Positions 35,235 through 44,734 are shown, numbered from the stretch's first letter. The stretch: DNA of 64,000 nt from JAEUIE01 sp035430005 (GCA_035430005.1 DAOMFV010000008.1:1-64000), one strand, 5' to 3'. The notes: a model not told the origin generated them from the letters alone. Made by a program: numbers and translations.

Positions 35235-37895
35235 ATGGCTGCCATCAATCCAAGATCATTGTTTGATAAGTTGAACACCCTGTGCCGCCGCGCGCTCGAA
35301 GCCTCGGCGGGTTTGTGCCTGTCTCGTACCCATTATCATGTTGAGATTGAACATTTCTTCGTCAAGATTATGGAACAGGAAAATTGCGATGTTACCCATA
35401 TTCTTAGACACTATGGCCTCGATGTTGGGCGGGTGAAGCGGGAACTCAACAGTTCGCTGGATCAATTCAAGACTGGAAATGGTCGCGCTCCGGATTTGTC
35501 GCTCGAGATACTTGACCTCATCAAAGAGTCCTGGACCCTGGCATCACTCAGCTACAACGCCGGCAACATTCGCAGCGGCCATCTGCTGACTGCCCTTCTA
35601 AACGACCGCAATCTCTCCCGCCGGGTGCAGTACAGCAGCGCGGAACTTTCGAAGATCAATGCTGAGGCATTACAGAAGGATGTAGAGAATATCGTGGCGA
35701 GTTCCGCCAGCGAAGAGAACGCTATGTCGGGGCCCTCTCTCATGGGTCGGGGCACCGCCAGTACTCCGAACCAGGGACAACCCGGAACAGCGGCGGGAAC
35801 ACCGGCGCTGGATCAATTCACCAGCAACTTGACCGAGCGGGCCGCCAAGGGTGAGATCGATCCGGTGATCGGGCGCGATGGCGAGATTCGCCAAGTCATC
35901 AATATTCTGATGGGCCGGCGGCAAAACAACCCCATCCTCACCGGTGAAGCGGGTGTCGGCAAGACGGCGGTGGTCGAAGGCCTGGCTCTGCGTATCGCCA
36001 CGGGGGATGTGCCGGAACCTCTCAAGAACGTGATGTTGCGCGTTCTCGATCTCGCTTTGCTACAGGCAGGGGCAGGGGTCAAAGGGGAGTTCGAGAACCG
36101 TCTCAAGTCGGTCATTGCTGAGGTGAAGTCATCGCCCCGACCGGTGATATTGTTCATCGACGAAGCCCACACCATGATCGGCGCAGGAGGCCAACAGGGA
36201 CAGGGCGATGCAGCCAATCTACTCAAGCCCGCTCTGGCACGTGGTGAACTTCGTACGATCGCCGCGACAACGTTCTCCGAGTATAAGAAGTACTTTGCCA
36301 CCGATGCCGCCCTTTCCCGCCGCTTCCAGGTGGTGAAGGTAGAAGAGCCTGACACCACGAAAGCCGTGCGCATGCTGCGTGGCCTACTGCCCATGCTGGA
36401 GAAGCACCACAAGGTGCGTGTTCTGGAAGAAGCTCTTAACGATGCCGTGCGACTGACCACCCGTTACATTCCCGATCGACAGTTGCCCGACAAGGCTGTC
36501 AGCCTGCTCGATAAAGTTTGTGCCCGGGTGGCGCTCAGCCAATCGACGACCCCACCCACGTTGGAAGATGCCAGGCGGGAGAAGGATCATCTCGACGCGG
36601 AGATCAAGTTCCTGGAACGAGACACAGTCACCGGAGCCGATCACGAAGAACGCCTGACTGACCTCCGCAAGCGCAAAGAAACGGTTGAAGCCAACCTGGT
36701 ACAACTCGACAAACAACTCCAGGAAGAGAAGAAAGTAGTCGCCAAGGTAGCCGAACTGCGGGCGAAGCTCGAAAAACTCGCCGATGAAAAGAGTGAGACC
36801 GATACGAAGCCGATGAAAGAGGAACTCAATAAGCTTCAGGCGGAGCTCTCCAGGATTCAGGGGGAACTGCCTCTGGTCTACCCCGTCGTCGATGGCGCTG
36901 CGGTGGCGGAACTGGTTTCCAGCCTGACCGGCATACCCCTCGGCAAGATGGTGCGCAACGAACTCGACACCGTGCTCAACCTCAAGAGCAAGTTGGCCGA
37001 ACGTGTCGTGGGGCAGGATCATAGCCTGCAGGCGATTTCCCAGCGCATCGCCACAGCTCGTGCTGATCTCGTCGATCCACGTCGACCCTTTGGCGTCTTC
37101 CTTCTCGTTGGCCCCTCCGGCGTCGGTAAAACCGAAACCGCCATGGCCCTGGCTGACATCCTCTACGGCGGCGATCAAAGCATGGTCGTCATTAACATGT
37201 CAGAGTACAAGGAATCCTCCAAGGTCTCTCGGCTGACAGGCACCGCCAAGGGTTATGTCGGTTATGGCGAAGGCGGTGTGCTCACCAATGCAGTCAAGAA
37301 TCGCCCCTATTGCGTGGTACTGCTTGATGAGATCGAGAAAGCTGACGAATCGGTGCAGGAAATCTTCTACCAGGTATTCGATAAGGGTACTTTGCAGAAT
37401 GACGACGGTGAAGAGATCAACTTCAAGAACACGTTGGTGTTACTGACTTCCAACGTTGGCACCGATGTCATCATGAAACTGTCCGATCGGGGCAAAAAGC
37501 TGCCGGCGTTGGAGCAGATGACCGAAGCAATGCGCCCGGCGTTGCTGAAGTCCTTCAAGCCGGCGCTGCTGGGCCGCATGACTATTGTGCCTTACTATCC
37601 ACTCGCTGAAGAAGTAATCCGCAAGATCATTATCCTGCAATTGAACAAGATCAAGGATAGACTGCAACAGAACCACAAGGCTCTGCTGACCTACGATCCA
37701 AAGGTGGTCGACGCCATTCTGAGCCGCTGTACCGATGTTGATAGCGGTGCCCGAAACGTTGATCACATTCTCACGGGCACGCTGTTGCCCACAATCTCCA
37801 CCGAACTGCTGACCCGTATGGTGGAAGGCAAGCAGACCAAGGCCATCAAGCTGGAGCTGAAAGAGAATGGGGAGTTTGGATTTGAGTTTGCGTAA
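35235..37895 (+). CDS. clpV: T6SS sheath-recycling AAA+ ATPase ClpV/TssH
   Basis: 886 residues. The N-terminal Clp_N-type domain (1-150) opens with AAINPRSLFDKLNTLCRRAL, which fits the ClpV sheath-binding region rather than ClpB. AAA1 has Walker A GEAGVGKTA near 237 and Walker B VILFIDEAHTM near 305. A shorter coiled-coil middle domain (about 425-545) is present. AAA2 has GPSGVGKTE near 626 and CVVLLDEIEKA near 695. ClpV disassembles contracted TssB/TssC sheaths. It is divergent from the kinase gene, 215 bases apart, and convergent with tssA (20-base gap). Context and the first 30 residues separate it from ClpB. Confidence 0.94.
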   Translation: MAAINPRSLFDKLNTLCRRALEASAGLCLSRTHYHVEIEHFFVKIMEQENCDVTHILRHYGLDVGRVKRELNSSLDQFKTGNGRAPDLSLEILDLIKESWTLASLSYNAGNIRSGHLLTALLNDRNLSRRVQYSSAELSKINAEALQKDVENIVASSASEENAMSGPSLMGRGTASTPNQGQPGTAAGTPALDQFTSNLTERAAKGEIDPVIGRDGEIRQVINILMGRRQNNPILTGEAGVGKTAVVEGLALRIATGDVPEPLKNVMLRVLDLALLQAGAGVKGEFENRLKSVIAEVKSSPRPVILFIDEAHTMIGAGGQQGQGDAANLLKPALARGELRTIAATTFSEYKKYFATDAALSRRFQVVKVEEPDTTKAVRMLRGLLPMLEKHHKVRVLEEALNDAVRLTTRYIPDRQLPDKAVSLLDKVCARVALSQSTTPPTLEDARREKDHLDAEIKFLERDTVTGADHEERLTDLRKRKETVEANLVQLDKQLQEEKKVVAKVAELRAKLEKLADEKSETDTKPMKEELNKLQAELSRIQGELPLVYPVVDGAAVAELVSSLTGIPLGKMVRNELDTVLNLKSKLAERVVGQDHSLQAISQRIATARADLVDPRRPFGVFLLVGPSGVGKTETAMALADILYGGDQSMVVINMSEYKESSKVSRLTGTAKGYVGYGEGGVLTNAVKNRPYCVVLLDEIEKADESVQEIFYQVFDKGTLQNDDGEEINFKNTLVLLTSNVGTDVIMKLSDRGKKLPALEQMTEAMRPALLKSFKPALLGRMTIVPYYPLAEEVIRKIIILQLNKIKDRLQQNHKALLTYDPKVVDAILSRCTDVDSGARNVDHILTGTLLPTISTELLTRMVEGKQTKAIKLELKENGEFGFEFA

Positions 37896-37915
37896 GAGGG
37901 ACTGAAGCGCTCTGA

Positions 37916-39019
37916 CTATTGCCCTTCCTTCTTCTCCTCAATCGGATTCTTCATAAAGTCGAGAACACTCGCGTCTTTTTTGAGGACTTCGACCAGATTC
38001 GGGAACTTAAGAGCACGCAGCTCAACGGTGCGTCGAATTAAGAATGGCACCGGGCTGTGAGGATCGATCCGTTCGAGGTTATCGGCGATTTGCTTGAGTT
38101 GCTGGTAGAGCTGTTCGCGGTTCGAGGTAACATTCGTAACGGGCGAAGTACCTGTATTTGATCCAAGTGGTGTAGCTAAAGGTAAATCGCTTGTCGAGCC
38201 GCCCGCTGCAGACTTTTCTCGTAGTAAATGCTCAGCTGTCACCTTGCAATCATCCAACGCCTTACGAGTGTCCGTCAATGCGGGCACATAAGAAATTGCA
38301 AGCTTCTTTGCATTATTTTCTTCCTCACCCAACCTTAGTAAATCAGCGAGCAAGCCTGTACTGGCTGCTTCCTGAAGTTTGCCAATTTCTGCTATACTAT
38401 CTCTTATCGCTTGTACAGTTTCAGCGCATTCAGACTCTGGCACTAAGCTTGCAACCAATCGAATTTGGTCAGCACTTACTAGCGGCGAGGTTTTTCCACT
38501 TGGTCGGCAATTTAGTACGGAAACAACAAAACCATTCGCTTCGGCAATTGGGATAGAACTAAGAGTAATATTGAAACGGCCACTTTTCATTCCAGAGCCG
38601 TCAAGCCATTTAAGATCATTTAAGCGTGCTTCTGCGCCTCCATGATCAGTGATCATGGGCTCGGGATGGATACGAGTCCATGCCTCAGCCAACAATTTGT
38701 GAATAAGGCTAAATCCATCCCGAACACCTTTGAAGCCATACTTATGAGCCAGTGCCTCGAGAAGCCTTGTCGCAACATTTAGATCCTTTGTTTTCGTCCT
38801 AAGTAGCTTGCATGAATGTTCAATAATTCCCGACCAATTTGCGGACTGTTTTTCTTCGTAACGAAGCGGATCCCCTTCCGGATAATCTTCAGGGTCGTGA
38901 TTTTTTCTCATCTTATCAAGCAGTTCTCGATCATCCGGTTGTAATCTCACGCCCGCCGGAAAGTCGTCAGAAATGGGTTTGACCAACTCTTCAATATTTA
39001 TTGTTGCATGCTCTGCCAT
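37916..39019 (-). CDS. tssA: T6SS cap/priming protein TssA
   Basis: 367 residues from the ATG at 39019 (MAEHATINIEELVKPIS). The ImpA_N domain (about 5-130) is clear: PISDDFPAGVRLQPDD, then DWSGIIEHSCK-like text, then LLEALAHKYGFKGVRDGFSL and RIHPEP. The C-terminal half is helical with a Ser/Thr-rich linker (about 265-295) and a VPFLIRRTVELRAL segment that resembles the C-terminal assembly domain of short TssA proteins. TssA coordinates baseplate and sheath assembly. It is transcribed away from tssB across a 352-base divergent spacer and towards clpV. Confidence 0.9.
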   Translation of the reverse strand: MAEHATINIEELVKPISDDFPAGVRLQPDDRELLDKMRKNHDPEDYPEGDPLRYEEKQSANWSGIIEHSCKLLRTKTKDLNVATRLLEALAHKYGFKGVRDGFSLIHKLLAEAWTRIHPEPMITDHGGAEARLNDLKWLDGSGMKSGRFNITLSSIPIAEANGFVVSVLNCRPSGKTSPLVSADQIRLVASLVPESECAETVQAIRDSIAEIGKLQEAASTGLLADLLRLGEEENNAKKLAISYVPALTDTRKALDDCKVTAEHLLREKSAAGGSTSDLPLATPLGSNTGTSPVTNVTSNREQLYQQLKQIADNLERIDPHSPVPFLIRRTVELRALKFPNLVEVLKKDASVLDFMKNPIEEKKEGQ

Positions 39020-39371
39020 TACTCTGATACCTGTTGTAGAAAAGGGTTTCAATGCTGTAGTCTACCAAGGTAAGGTAAACGTAAGCAAGAAAAACGACCT
39101 TGATGGTTAGTAAGAAATAGGTCGAAAACACGGAATCTGTCGATCACACCAGTCTCAAGGGCCCGCCGACTCGTAGTTTGTAGTCTAGGGAGGCGAATCG
39201 ACGCTTTCTCCCACGAGAAATAATTTCTCGAAATCCGCAGAGTAATTGCTTGAAACGCTCGTTGCGGGAAAGTACGATGCGGAACGATTCAAAGTGATGG
39301 AGCACCTGAGGCGTCAATAACCCAGAGCAGTTTACACCTAATGGAATGCCCGACACTCCTTGGAGACAGAC
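39020..39371. other. Divergent tssA-tssB regulatory region
   Basis: A 352-base gene-free spacer that must hold promoters for tssA (minus) and for the tssB operon (plus). It is locally AT-rich and contains the palindrome at 39214-39230. I find no convincing sigma-70 or sigma-54 box and no small ORF. Confidence 0.5.
39214..39230. promoter_or_regulatory. Palindromic candidate operator CGAGAAATAATTTCTCG
   Basis: Perfect 8-bp arms around a single A, lying about 140 bases upstream of tssB and 195 upstream of tssA. The symmetry and AT-rich centre fit a dimeric repressor site. No second copy was noticed in the window, so the assignment is tentative. Confidence 0.35.
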
Positions 39372-39902
39372 ATGTCAGAGAGTAACCAGAAAAAGATTGG
39401 TCGCGTGCGTAGGCCGCGTGTTCAGATCTCGTACGATGTTGAAACGAATGGAGCCATGCAGAAAAAGGAATTGCCATATGTAGTAGGCGTTTTGGCAGAT
39501 TTGTCGGCACAGCGAACTGAGCCATTGCCAGAATTGAAATTTCGAGAGTTTGTTAACATTGATCGGGATAATTTGAATGAGGTATTGAAAAAAGCGGCTC
39601 CAGAAATCAGCATCCGGGTAGACAATAAGCTCTCGGATGATGGCACGGTATTATCAGTGCCTTTGAAATTCCGCAACATGGATGATTTCCATCCTGCTCA
39701 GATCGCTGATCAGGTTCCGGCCTTAAAAGAACTCCTTGACATGCGGAAAAGGTTAGATGTGGTCTTAGGCAAAATTGGTGCTAATTCCAAGTTGGAAGGC
39801 TTGCTTCAGGAAGTATTGGCGAACACCGCCAAAGTAGAAGAGCTCGCAAAACAAATGGGAATCGCAGCTGAACAACCTGCTTCTCCCACGGAGGGAAAGT
39901 AA
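39372..39902 (+). CDS. tssB: T6SS sheath small subunit TssB (VipA)
   Basis: 176 residues from the ATG at 39372, with GGAG eight bases upstream; the TTG 12 bases earlier is not favoured. The VipA pattern is clear: RVRRPRVQISYDVETNGAMQ, KKELPYVVGVLADLS, KFREFVNIDRDNLNEVLKK, and MDDFHPAQIADQVPALKELL. It forms the contractile sheath with TssC, encoded three bases downstream. First gene of the tssB-C block. Confidence 0.96.
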   Translation: MSESNQKKIGRVRRPRVQISYDVETNGAMQKKELPYVVGVLADLSAQRTEPLPELKFREFVNIDRDNLNEVLKKAAPEISIRVDNKLSDDGTVLSVPLKFRNMDDFHPAQIADQVPALKELLDMRKRLDVVLGKIGANSKLEGLLQEVLANTAKVEELAKQMGIAAEQPASPTEGK

Positions 39903-39905
39903 GCC

Positions 39906-41393
39906 ATGGCAAAATCACAAAGCACAAATGTTGGTGGAGCATCAGTTCTAGAGCTGGACGCCAAAGGTTTATTAGACACCATTTTGGATAATACTAAGCC
40001 GGCGAACCAGACAGAAAGAGACCGAAATCAGGAGTTCATTAAGGAGCTTGTTAAGCAAGCTTTGGAAGCGAAGCCGGGTACAGTCTTTTCAAGCGATCTG
40101 GAGAAAACAATCAAAAAGTGGCAGTCTGACATTGATCGCAAGCTATCGGCACAAGTTAATGAAATCATGCATCATCCCGATTTTCAACAAATCGAAGGCA
40201 CATGGCGTGGCTTGGATTATCTGGTGAAACAATCCGAGACTGGAACTGCTCTGAAGATCAAAGTGTTGAATGTCTCCAAAAAGACCTTGGCTAAGGACTT
40301 GGAAAGAGCTAGTGAATTTGACCAGAGTATTTTGTTTAAGAAAATCTACGAATCTGAATATGGAACACTGGGAGGTTCGCCTTACGGTCTGATCGTTGGA
40401 GACTACGAATTCGGTAGACATCCCGAAGACATTGAGATGCTTAAGAAGATTTCTGGTGTAGCAGCTTCAGCTCACGCGCCATTCATAGCAGCAACAGCTG
40501 CTTCGATGTTTAATCTTGAAGAATTCACTGAATTAAACAACGAACGAGATCTTTCAAAGCAGTTTGAAGGACCTGAGTTCACAACCTGGCGAAGTTTCCG
40601 GGATTCAGAAGATTCACGGTATGTAGCATTGGCCATGCCTCGTGTACTAGGCCGACTACCCTATGGTCCAGAAACTAAGAGAGTAGAAGAGTTCAATTTT
40701 GTGGAGCGTGTTGACCAAGATCACAAGAAGTATCTCTGGATGAACGCTGCGTGGGCTTATGCTGCACGCACCACGGATGCTTTCGCCAAGGACGGCTGGT
40801 TCATGCGAACTCGCGGTGTTGAAGGCGGCGGAAAGATAGAAGGTTTGCCAGTTCACGTCTTCGAAGAAGATGGCGGCAAAACTATGAAGTGCCCCACTGA
40901 AGTTCTTATCCCCGATCGACGGGAAAATGAACTCTCTGAACTGGGTTTCTTGCCTTTGCTGCATTGCAAGAATACCGACTTTGCCGCGTTCCTGGGATCC
41001 CAGAGCGCGCAAAAGCCGAAGAAGTACTTCGACAATTCTGCCAACGCCAACGCGGAAATGTCGACTAAGTTCAACTACTTGATGTGCGTTTCACGATTCT
41101 CCCATTATCTGAAGGTCATCGCTCGTGATAAAGTTGGCGCGATGATGGAAGCCAGCGATCTGGATCGGATGCTGAAAAGCTGGATCGATAACTATGTTCA
41201 TCCCGATCCAGCCAACGCCAACGAGGAAATCAAGGCTAAGTGTCCACTACGAGAAGCTTCCATTAACGTGACCGAAGTTAAAGGCAAGCCGGGCTGGTAT
41301 CAAGTAGTGGCGCACCTTCGGCCACACTATCAACTGGAAGGCATCGATGCGTCGATGCGACTGGTCGCGGAATTGCCGCAGGCCAAGAAGTAA
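39906..41393 (+). CDS. tssC: T6SS sheath large subunit TssC (VipB)
   Basis: 495 residues, standard for the family. HPDFQQIEGTWRGLDYLVKQ, YGLIVGDYEFGRHPEDIEML, FTTWRSFRDSEDSRYVALAM and MPRVLGRLPYG are typical TssC motifs. The C-terminal LREASINVTEVKGKPGWYQV completes the sheath fold and carries the ClpV-accessible region in homologues. It polymerises with TssB around the Hcp tube. A hairpin (41407-41446) follows the stop and separates it from hcp. Confidence 0.97.
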   Translation: MAKSQSTNVGGASVLELDAKGLLDTILDNTKPANQTERDRNQEFIKELVKQALEAKPGTVFSSDLEKTIKKWQSDIDRKLSAQVNEIMHHPDFQQIEGTWRGLDYLVKQSETGTALKIKVLNVSKKTLAKDLERASEFDQSILFKKIYESEYGTLGGSPYGLIVGDYEFGRHPEDIEMLKKISGVAASAHAPFIAATAASMFNLEEFTELNNERDLSKQFEGPEFTTWRSFRDSEDSRYVALAMPRVLGRLPYGPETKRVEEFNFVERVDQDHKKYLWMNAAWAYAARTTDAFAKDGWFMRTRGVEGGGKIEGLPVHVFEEDGGKTMKCPTEVLIPDRRENELSELGFLPLLHCKNTDFAAFLGSQSAQKPKKYFDNSANANAEMSTKFNYLMCVSRFSHYLKVIARDKVGAMMEASDLDRMLKSWIDNYVHPDPANANEEIKAKCPLREASINVTEVKGKPGWYQVVAHLRPHYQLEGIDASMRLVAELPQAKK

Positions 41394-41406
41394 CCTGTTC
41401 AACTCA

Positions 41407-41446
41407 ATGAGAAGCGTCTGGGCTCGACGGACTTGTCGCTTCTCAT
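41407..41446 (+). terminator. Hairpin between tssC and hcp (attenuator or processing site)
   Basis: Exact 10-bp arms (ATGAGAAGCG/CGCTTCTCAT) enclose a 20-base loop and are followed by CTATTTTGATCC. The long loop and weak T-run suggest partial termination or mRNA processing rather than a strong stop. Confidence 0.5.
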
Positions 41447-41488
41447 CTATTTTGATCCATCATTGCCGTCGTAACCGGGAGTCCACAC

Positions 41489-41968
41489 ATGGCAGTCGAG
41501 TATTTTCTGAAGATTGATGGAGTCAAGGGCGAGTCTACAAAGACAAACCATGTTGACGAAATCGAACTGCTTTCGTTCAGTTTCGGTGAAGACAATGCGG
41601 GCACCCACTCCATCGGCGGTGGTGGTGGTGCCGGCAAAGTGCAAATGCAGGATTTTCATTTTACGATGAACCTCAACAAGGCTTCACCTGCGTTGTTCCT
41701 CCTTTGTGCCAACGGCAAACACATTCCCAGCGCCATTCTGACGGCCCGCAAAGCGGGAGGAGAGCAAAAAGATTACTATATCGTCACTTTCACCGATCTT
41801 TTGATCTCTTCTTACACCACAAGCGGTCATGCGGACTCAAACCACTTGCCCATCGATACCTGCGCGTTTAATTTCGCTAAGATCGAAATTGACTACAAGG
41901 TTCAAGACAAGAGTGGCAACGTGGCCACAGTTGGCAAGGTGGGATACGACCTCAAGCAAATGAAATAA
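41489..41968 (+). CDS. hcp: T6SS tube protein Hcp (TssD)
   Basis: 159 residues, typical of Hcp. It begins AVEYFLKIDGVKGEST and continues with DEIELLSFSFG, VQMQDFHFTMNLNKASPALF and DYYIVTFTDLLISSY, all family motifs. Hexameric rings form the inner tube that is fired from the sheath and can carry small effectors. GGGAG lies eight bases before the ATG. Hairpins on both sides, including a strong terminator downstream, suggest it has its own abundant transcript. Confidence 0.96.
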   Translation: MAVEYFLKIDGVKGESTKTNHVDEIELLSFSFGEDNAGTHSIGGGGGAGKVQMQDFHFTMNLNKASPALFLLCANGKHIPSAILTARKAGGEQKDYYIVTFTDLLISSYTTSGHADSNHLPIDTCAFNFAKIEIDYKVQDKSGNVATVGKVGYDLKQMK

Positions 41969-41999
41969 AAACTGAGAAACACAGCGGCACTCGCGAGGG

Positions 42000-42021
42000 G
42001 AGCAGACATTCTTGTCTGCTC
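42000..42021 (+). terminator. Hairpin 1 downstream of hcp
   Basis: A nine-bp perfect stem (GAGCAGACA/TGTCTGCTC) with a TTCT loop, 31 bases after the hcp stop. Only a short pyrimidine tail follows, so it may stabilise the 3' end or pause polymerase. Confidence 0.6.
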
Positions 42022-42101
42022 TTCCAAACAGGATCGGCTGGCCCAAAAACAACTCCTTATGCAAGAGCACTTCTGTCGGGTGTTAACGGTAATCACCGAA
42101 G

Positions 42102-42138
42102 ATGGTTCCCCAATTCGCAGCGGGGAACCATTTTTTTT
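42102..42138 (+). terminator. Strong intrinsic terminator downstream of hcp
   Basis: A ten-bp stem (ATGGTTCCCC/GGGGAACCAT) with a ten-base loop runs straight into eight Ts. This is the clearest Rho-independent terminator in the window. It implies that tssE-tssF-tssG need read-through or their own promoter in 42139-42266. Confidence 0.9.
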
Positions 42139-42266
42139 GTAGTGATGGAGCGTCAATTCGTTGATAATGCCATCGTGGCTCAACATGATTTGGACAGTTC
42201 ATCTGCCAATCCTGGCCGATAGCGACTTGTCAGGGTTTACTCAAGAATGGAGTTAATCTTTCGAGT

Positions 42267-42761
42267 ATGGCCAGCGATCCCTACTTGAAGCCTTACAGAA
42301 CGTCGATGCTGGATCGACTACTCGATGCCAGGGAGGCGGGTAGCATGCAGACGCTACTACAACTTGAACAATCCATTCTGCGCGATGTTCAAGACCTTCT
42401 GAATACCTGCCGTCCGCCTCAAGGCCAGTTCGCTTCACTGCCTGATGCAAACAAAAGCGTGGCCAACTACGGCATCATGGATTTCGCTCATCTGGAGTTG
42501 ATGTCTCCGGCAGGCAGGAACGAGGTGCTGGATCATATCAAAGAGGTCATTAAGACCTTCGAGCCTCGACTGACTAACGTCGAAGTGGCCGAGCGAAATC
42601 CGGCTGATGTGGAGAAAATGGCTAAGAAGGATTATCACAAAGGAGCCGTTTACCTGCAAATCAAGGCGACTCTCATCGGCAATCCGGGGCCAGATGTCTC
42701 ATTTGAAACAATCCTCGAATTGGCCAGCGGGGCGCACACAGTGAAGAAGGATTTGTCATGA
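42267..42761 (+). CDS. tssE: T6SS baseplate wedge protein TssE (gp25-like)
   Basis: 164 residues. The N-terminal SMLDRLLD and the central LEQSILRDVQDLLNTCRPP are hallmarks of the GPW/gp25 family, followed by VANYGIMDF and a C-terminal LQIKATLIGNP strand. It nucleates the sheath on the baseplate with TssF and TssG. The stop overlaps the tssF start by four bases (ATGA), so translation is coupled. The family length of about 130-170 is met. Confidence 0.93.
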   Translation: MASDPYLKPYRTSMLDRLLDAREAGSMQTLLQLEQSILRDVQDLLNTCRPPQGQFASLPDANKSVANYGIMDFAHLELMSPAGRNEVLDHIKEVIKTFEPRLTNVEVAERNPADVEKMAKKDYHKGAVYLQIKATLIGNPGPDVSFETILELASGAHTVKKDLS

Positions 42762-44665
42762 GCATGAAAAAAGACCACATCTGGCCCTATTATGATCGCG
42801 AATTGCGGCAATTCCGAGAGCATGCCAGGGAGTTCGCCTCACGGTACAAGATTGAAGCAGCAGCTCTGGGGCTGGGCGTCGACCGTTATACCGATCCGCA
42901 TATCGAGCGGATGATCGAATCGTTCGCACTCCTAACCGCTCGCGTCCGGGCCAAACTTGATGATGATTTTCCCGAATTGATCGACGGCATGCTGGGCGTG
43001 CTCTATCCGCACCTGCTGGCACCGATACCTTCAATGGGAATTGTCCAGTTCGATCCGATCCCCGGAGCAGCAGGGCTGGAAAAGGGCTTAACCATCGGCG
43101 CAGGCTCCCTGATGACCACAAAAGATGTTCCGGGGATTCCCTGCGCCTGCAAATACCAGACGGCATATCCCGTCACACTCTGGCCGGTTGAGATCAGCGA
43201 AGCGTCCCTGCAATCGCCTCCCTATCCTTCGTCCTGGAAGTTGGCCCAGCAGACCTCCACCTCGGAAACGGTGCGAGCCAAGGCCATTCTCCGTTTGGTG
43301 GTAAACACACGAGGCGGCGTCTCGTGGGCAGAATTGCCTCTGGAGCGGTTGCGGCTATTTCTCTGGGGCGATGATATTCTGACAGCATCGCTCCACGAAC
43401 TGATGCTGAACCAGGTGCTGGCTGTGTCCTTTCGGGATCTCAGTACCGCTTCCAGTCAGCCCATGATTCCGCTCCCCGTTCAGGAGGCCATTCAACCCGT
43501 CGGACTCAAGATCGATGAAGGCATGCTGCCTTATCCGCCACAATCATTTCTAGGCTATCGACTAATAACCGAGTTCTTCGTGTATCGGGAGAAGTTTCTC
43601 TTCCTCGATCTGCTCGGCTGGGCCAAGGCACGTCAGAAGGGAGCAATCCAGAGCAGGTCCGTTGAAGTGCTGTTCTATTTGAACCGCACTCTTCCTTCGC
43701 AATTAGAGCGAGAAGTAGGGCCTGCGCAATTCCGACTCGGTGCCACGCCGATCATCAATCTCTTCGAGCAGAAAACCGAGGCTATCACTCTGAACCTGGA
43801 ACGATACGACTATCCGGTCATCCCTGATGTGCATGCCCGTTCCGCCCATGAAGTAGTGAGTATCAAAGATGTGCGCCATGTCGATCCGGTAAGTAAAACG
43901 GAAACGGAGTATGCGCCGTTTTATTCGTATCGACATGCGGATCGAGACCGAAACCGCGCCTACTGGCATGCTCGGCGAAAGGGAACCAAAGAAGAAGCCT
44001 ATGCGTACGGAGGGACCGAAGTCGATCTGCACTTCGTCAATCTCGATTTCGATCCGCGGCTTCCGATCGACCCAACCGTCGTGGTCACGACCCTGTGTTG
44101 CAACCGGGATCTGCCCAACGTATTGCGGGAAGTAGGAGAGGCGTTGGCATTTGAACCTCTCGCCGCCCTGCCGGCTTACATCAACTGCCTGAAGCCTGTC
44201 ACCTCTACTCTGCGTCCCTTGCCGGGACGAGGGTCCTATTGGCGACTGATCTCTCATTTGAATCTCAACCATTTATCGCTCACCGATCATCAACAGGGCA
44301 AGAAGGCTTTTCAGGAGTACCTCGAACTCTACAACTTCGCCGACCCGGAAACGAACACACAGCTTGCTAAAATCAATCAACAGGTCATTTCCGGAATACT
44401 TGAGCTGGAGTCCAAACGGACGGTTGAACTCGTCCATTCCGTCGAAGGGATGGTCGGCTTTGCCCGAGGAATGGAGATCACCATCGAACTGGATGAAGAG
44501 AAATTCGTCGGTCTCGGGTCCTACTTGTTTGCCGGCGTGCTCGATCACTATTTCGCGATGCACACTTCGATTAATTCGTATACCCGGTTGGTTCACGGCA
44601 CACGACAGTCAGGGCCAGGAATCAAACGCTGGCCGATCCGCTGTGGAACCCGTGAGTTAATCTAG
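42758..44665 (+). CDS. tssF: T6SS baseplate protein TssF
   Basis: 635 residues, normal for TssF/VasA. The N-terminus YYDRELRQFREHAREFASRY and PHIERMIESFALLTARVRAK, with ELIDGMLGVLYPHLLAPIPS, are diagnostic. Later SFLGYRLITEFFVYREKFLF and RVVHSVEGMVGFARG-like text match the family. It forms the TssF2-G wedge with TssG and contacts TssK. The start overlaps tssE, and the stop is 69 bases before the tssG ATG used here. Confidence 0.95.
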   Translation: MSMKKDHIWPYYDRELRQFREHAREFASRYKIEAAALGLGVDRYTDPHIERMIESFALLTARVRAKLDDDFPELIDGMLGVLYPHLLAPIPSMGIVQFDPIPGAAGLEKGLTIGAGSLMTTKDVPGIPCACKYQTAYPVTLWPVEISEASLQSPPYPSSWKLAQQTSTSETVRAKAILRLVVNTRGGVSWAELPLERLRLFLWGDDILTASLHELMLNQVLAVSFRDLSTASSQPMIPLPVQEAIQPVGLKIDEGMLPYPPQSFLGYRLITEFFVYREKFLFLDLLGWAKARQKGAIQSRSVEVLFYLNRTLPSQLEREVGPAQFRLGATPIINLFEQKTEAITLNLERYDYPVIPDVHARSAHEVVSIKDVRHVDPVSKTETEYAPFYSYRHADRDRNRAYWHARRKGTKEEAYAYGGTEVDLHFVNLDFDPRLPIDPTVVVTTLCCNRDLPNVLREVGEALAFEPLAALPAYINCLKPVTSTLRPLPGRGSYWRLISHLNLNHLSLTDHQQGKKAFQEYLELYNFADPETNTQLAKINQQVISGILELESKRTVELVHSVEGMVGFARGMEITIELDEEKFVGLGSYLFAGVLDHYFAMHTSINSYTRLVHGTRQSGPGIKRWPIRCGTRELI

Positions 44666-44734
44666 AGAAGCTTTTCATTTCCTCCCGAGGGAGAGTGGTC
44701 GGGGGTAACCTGGTGGGCGTTCTTGTCAAAGCCA

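Noticed and set aside
35235..37895. ClpB (disaggregase) as identity of the AAA+ gene
   Set aside because: The N-terminus, the short middle domain and the position among tss genes fit ClpV better.
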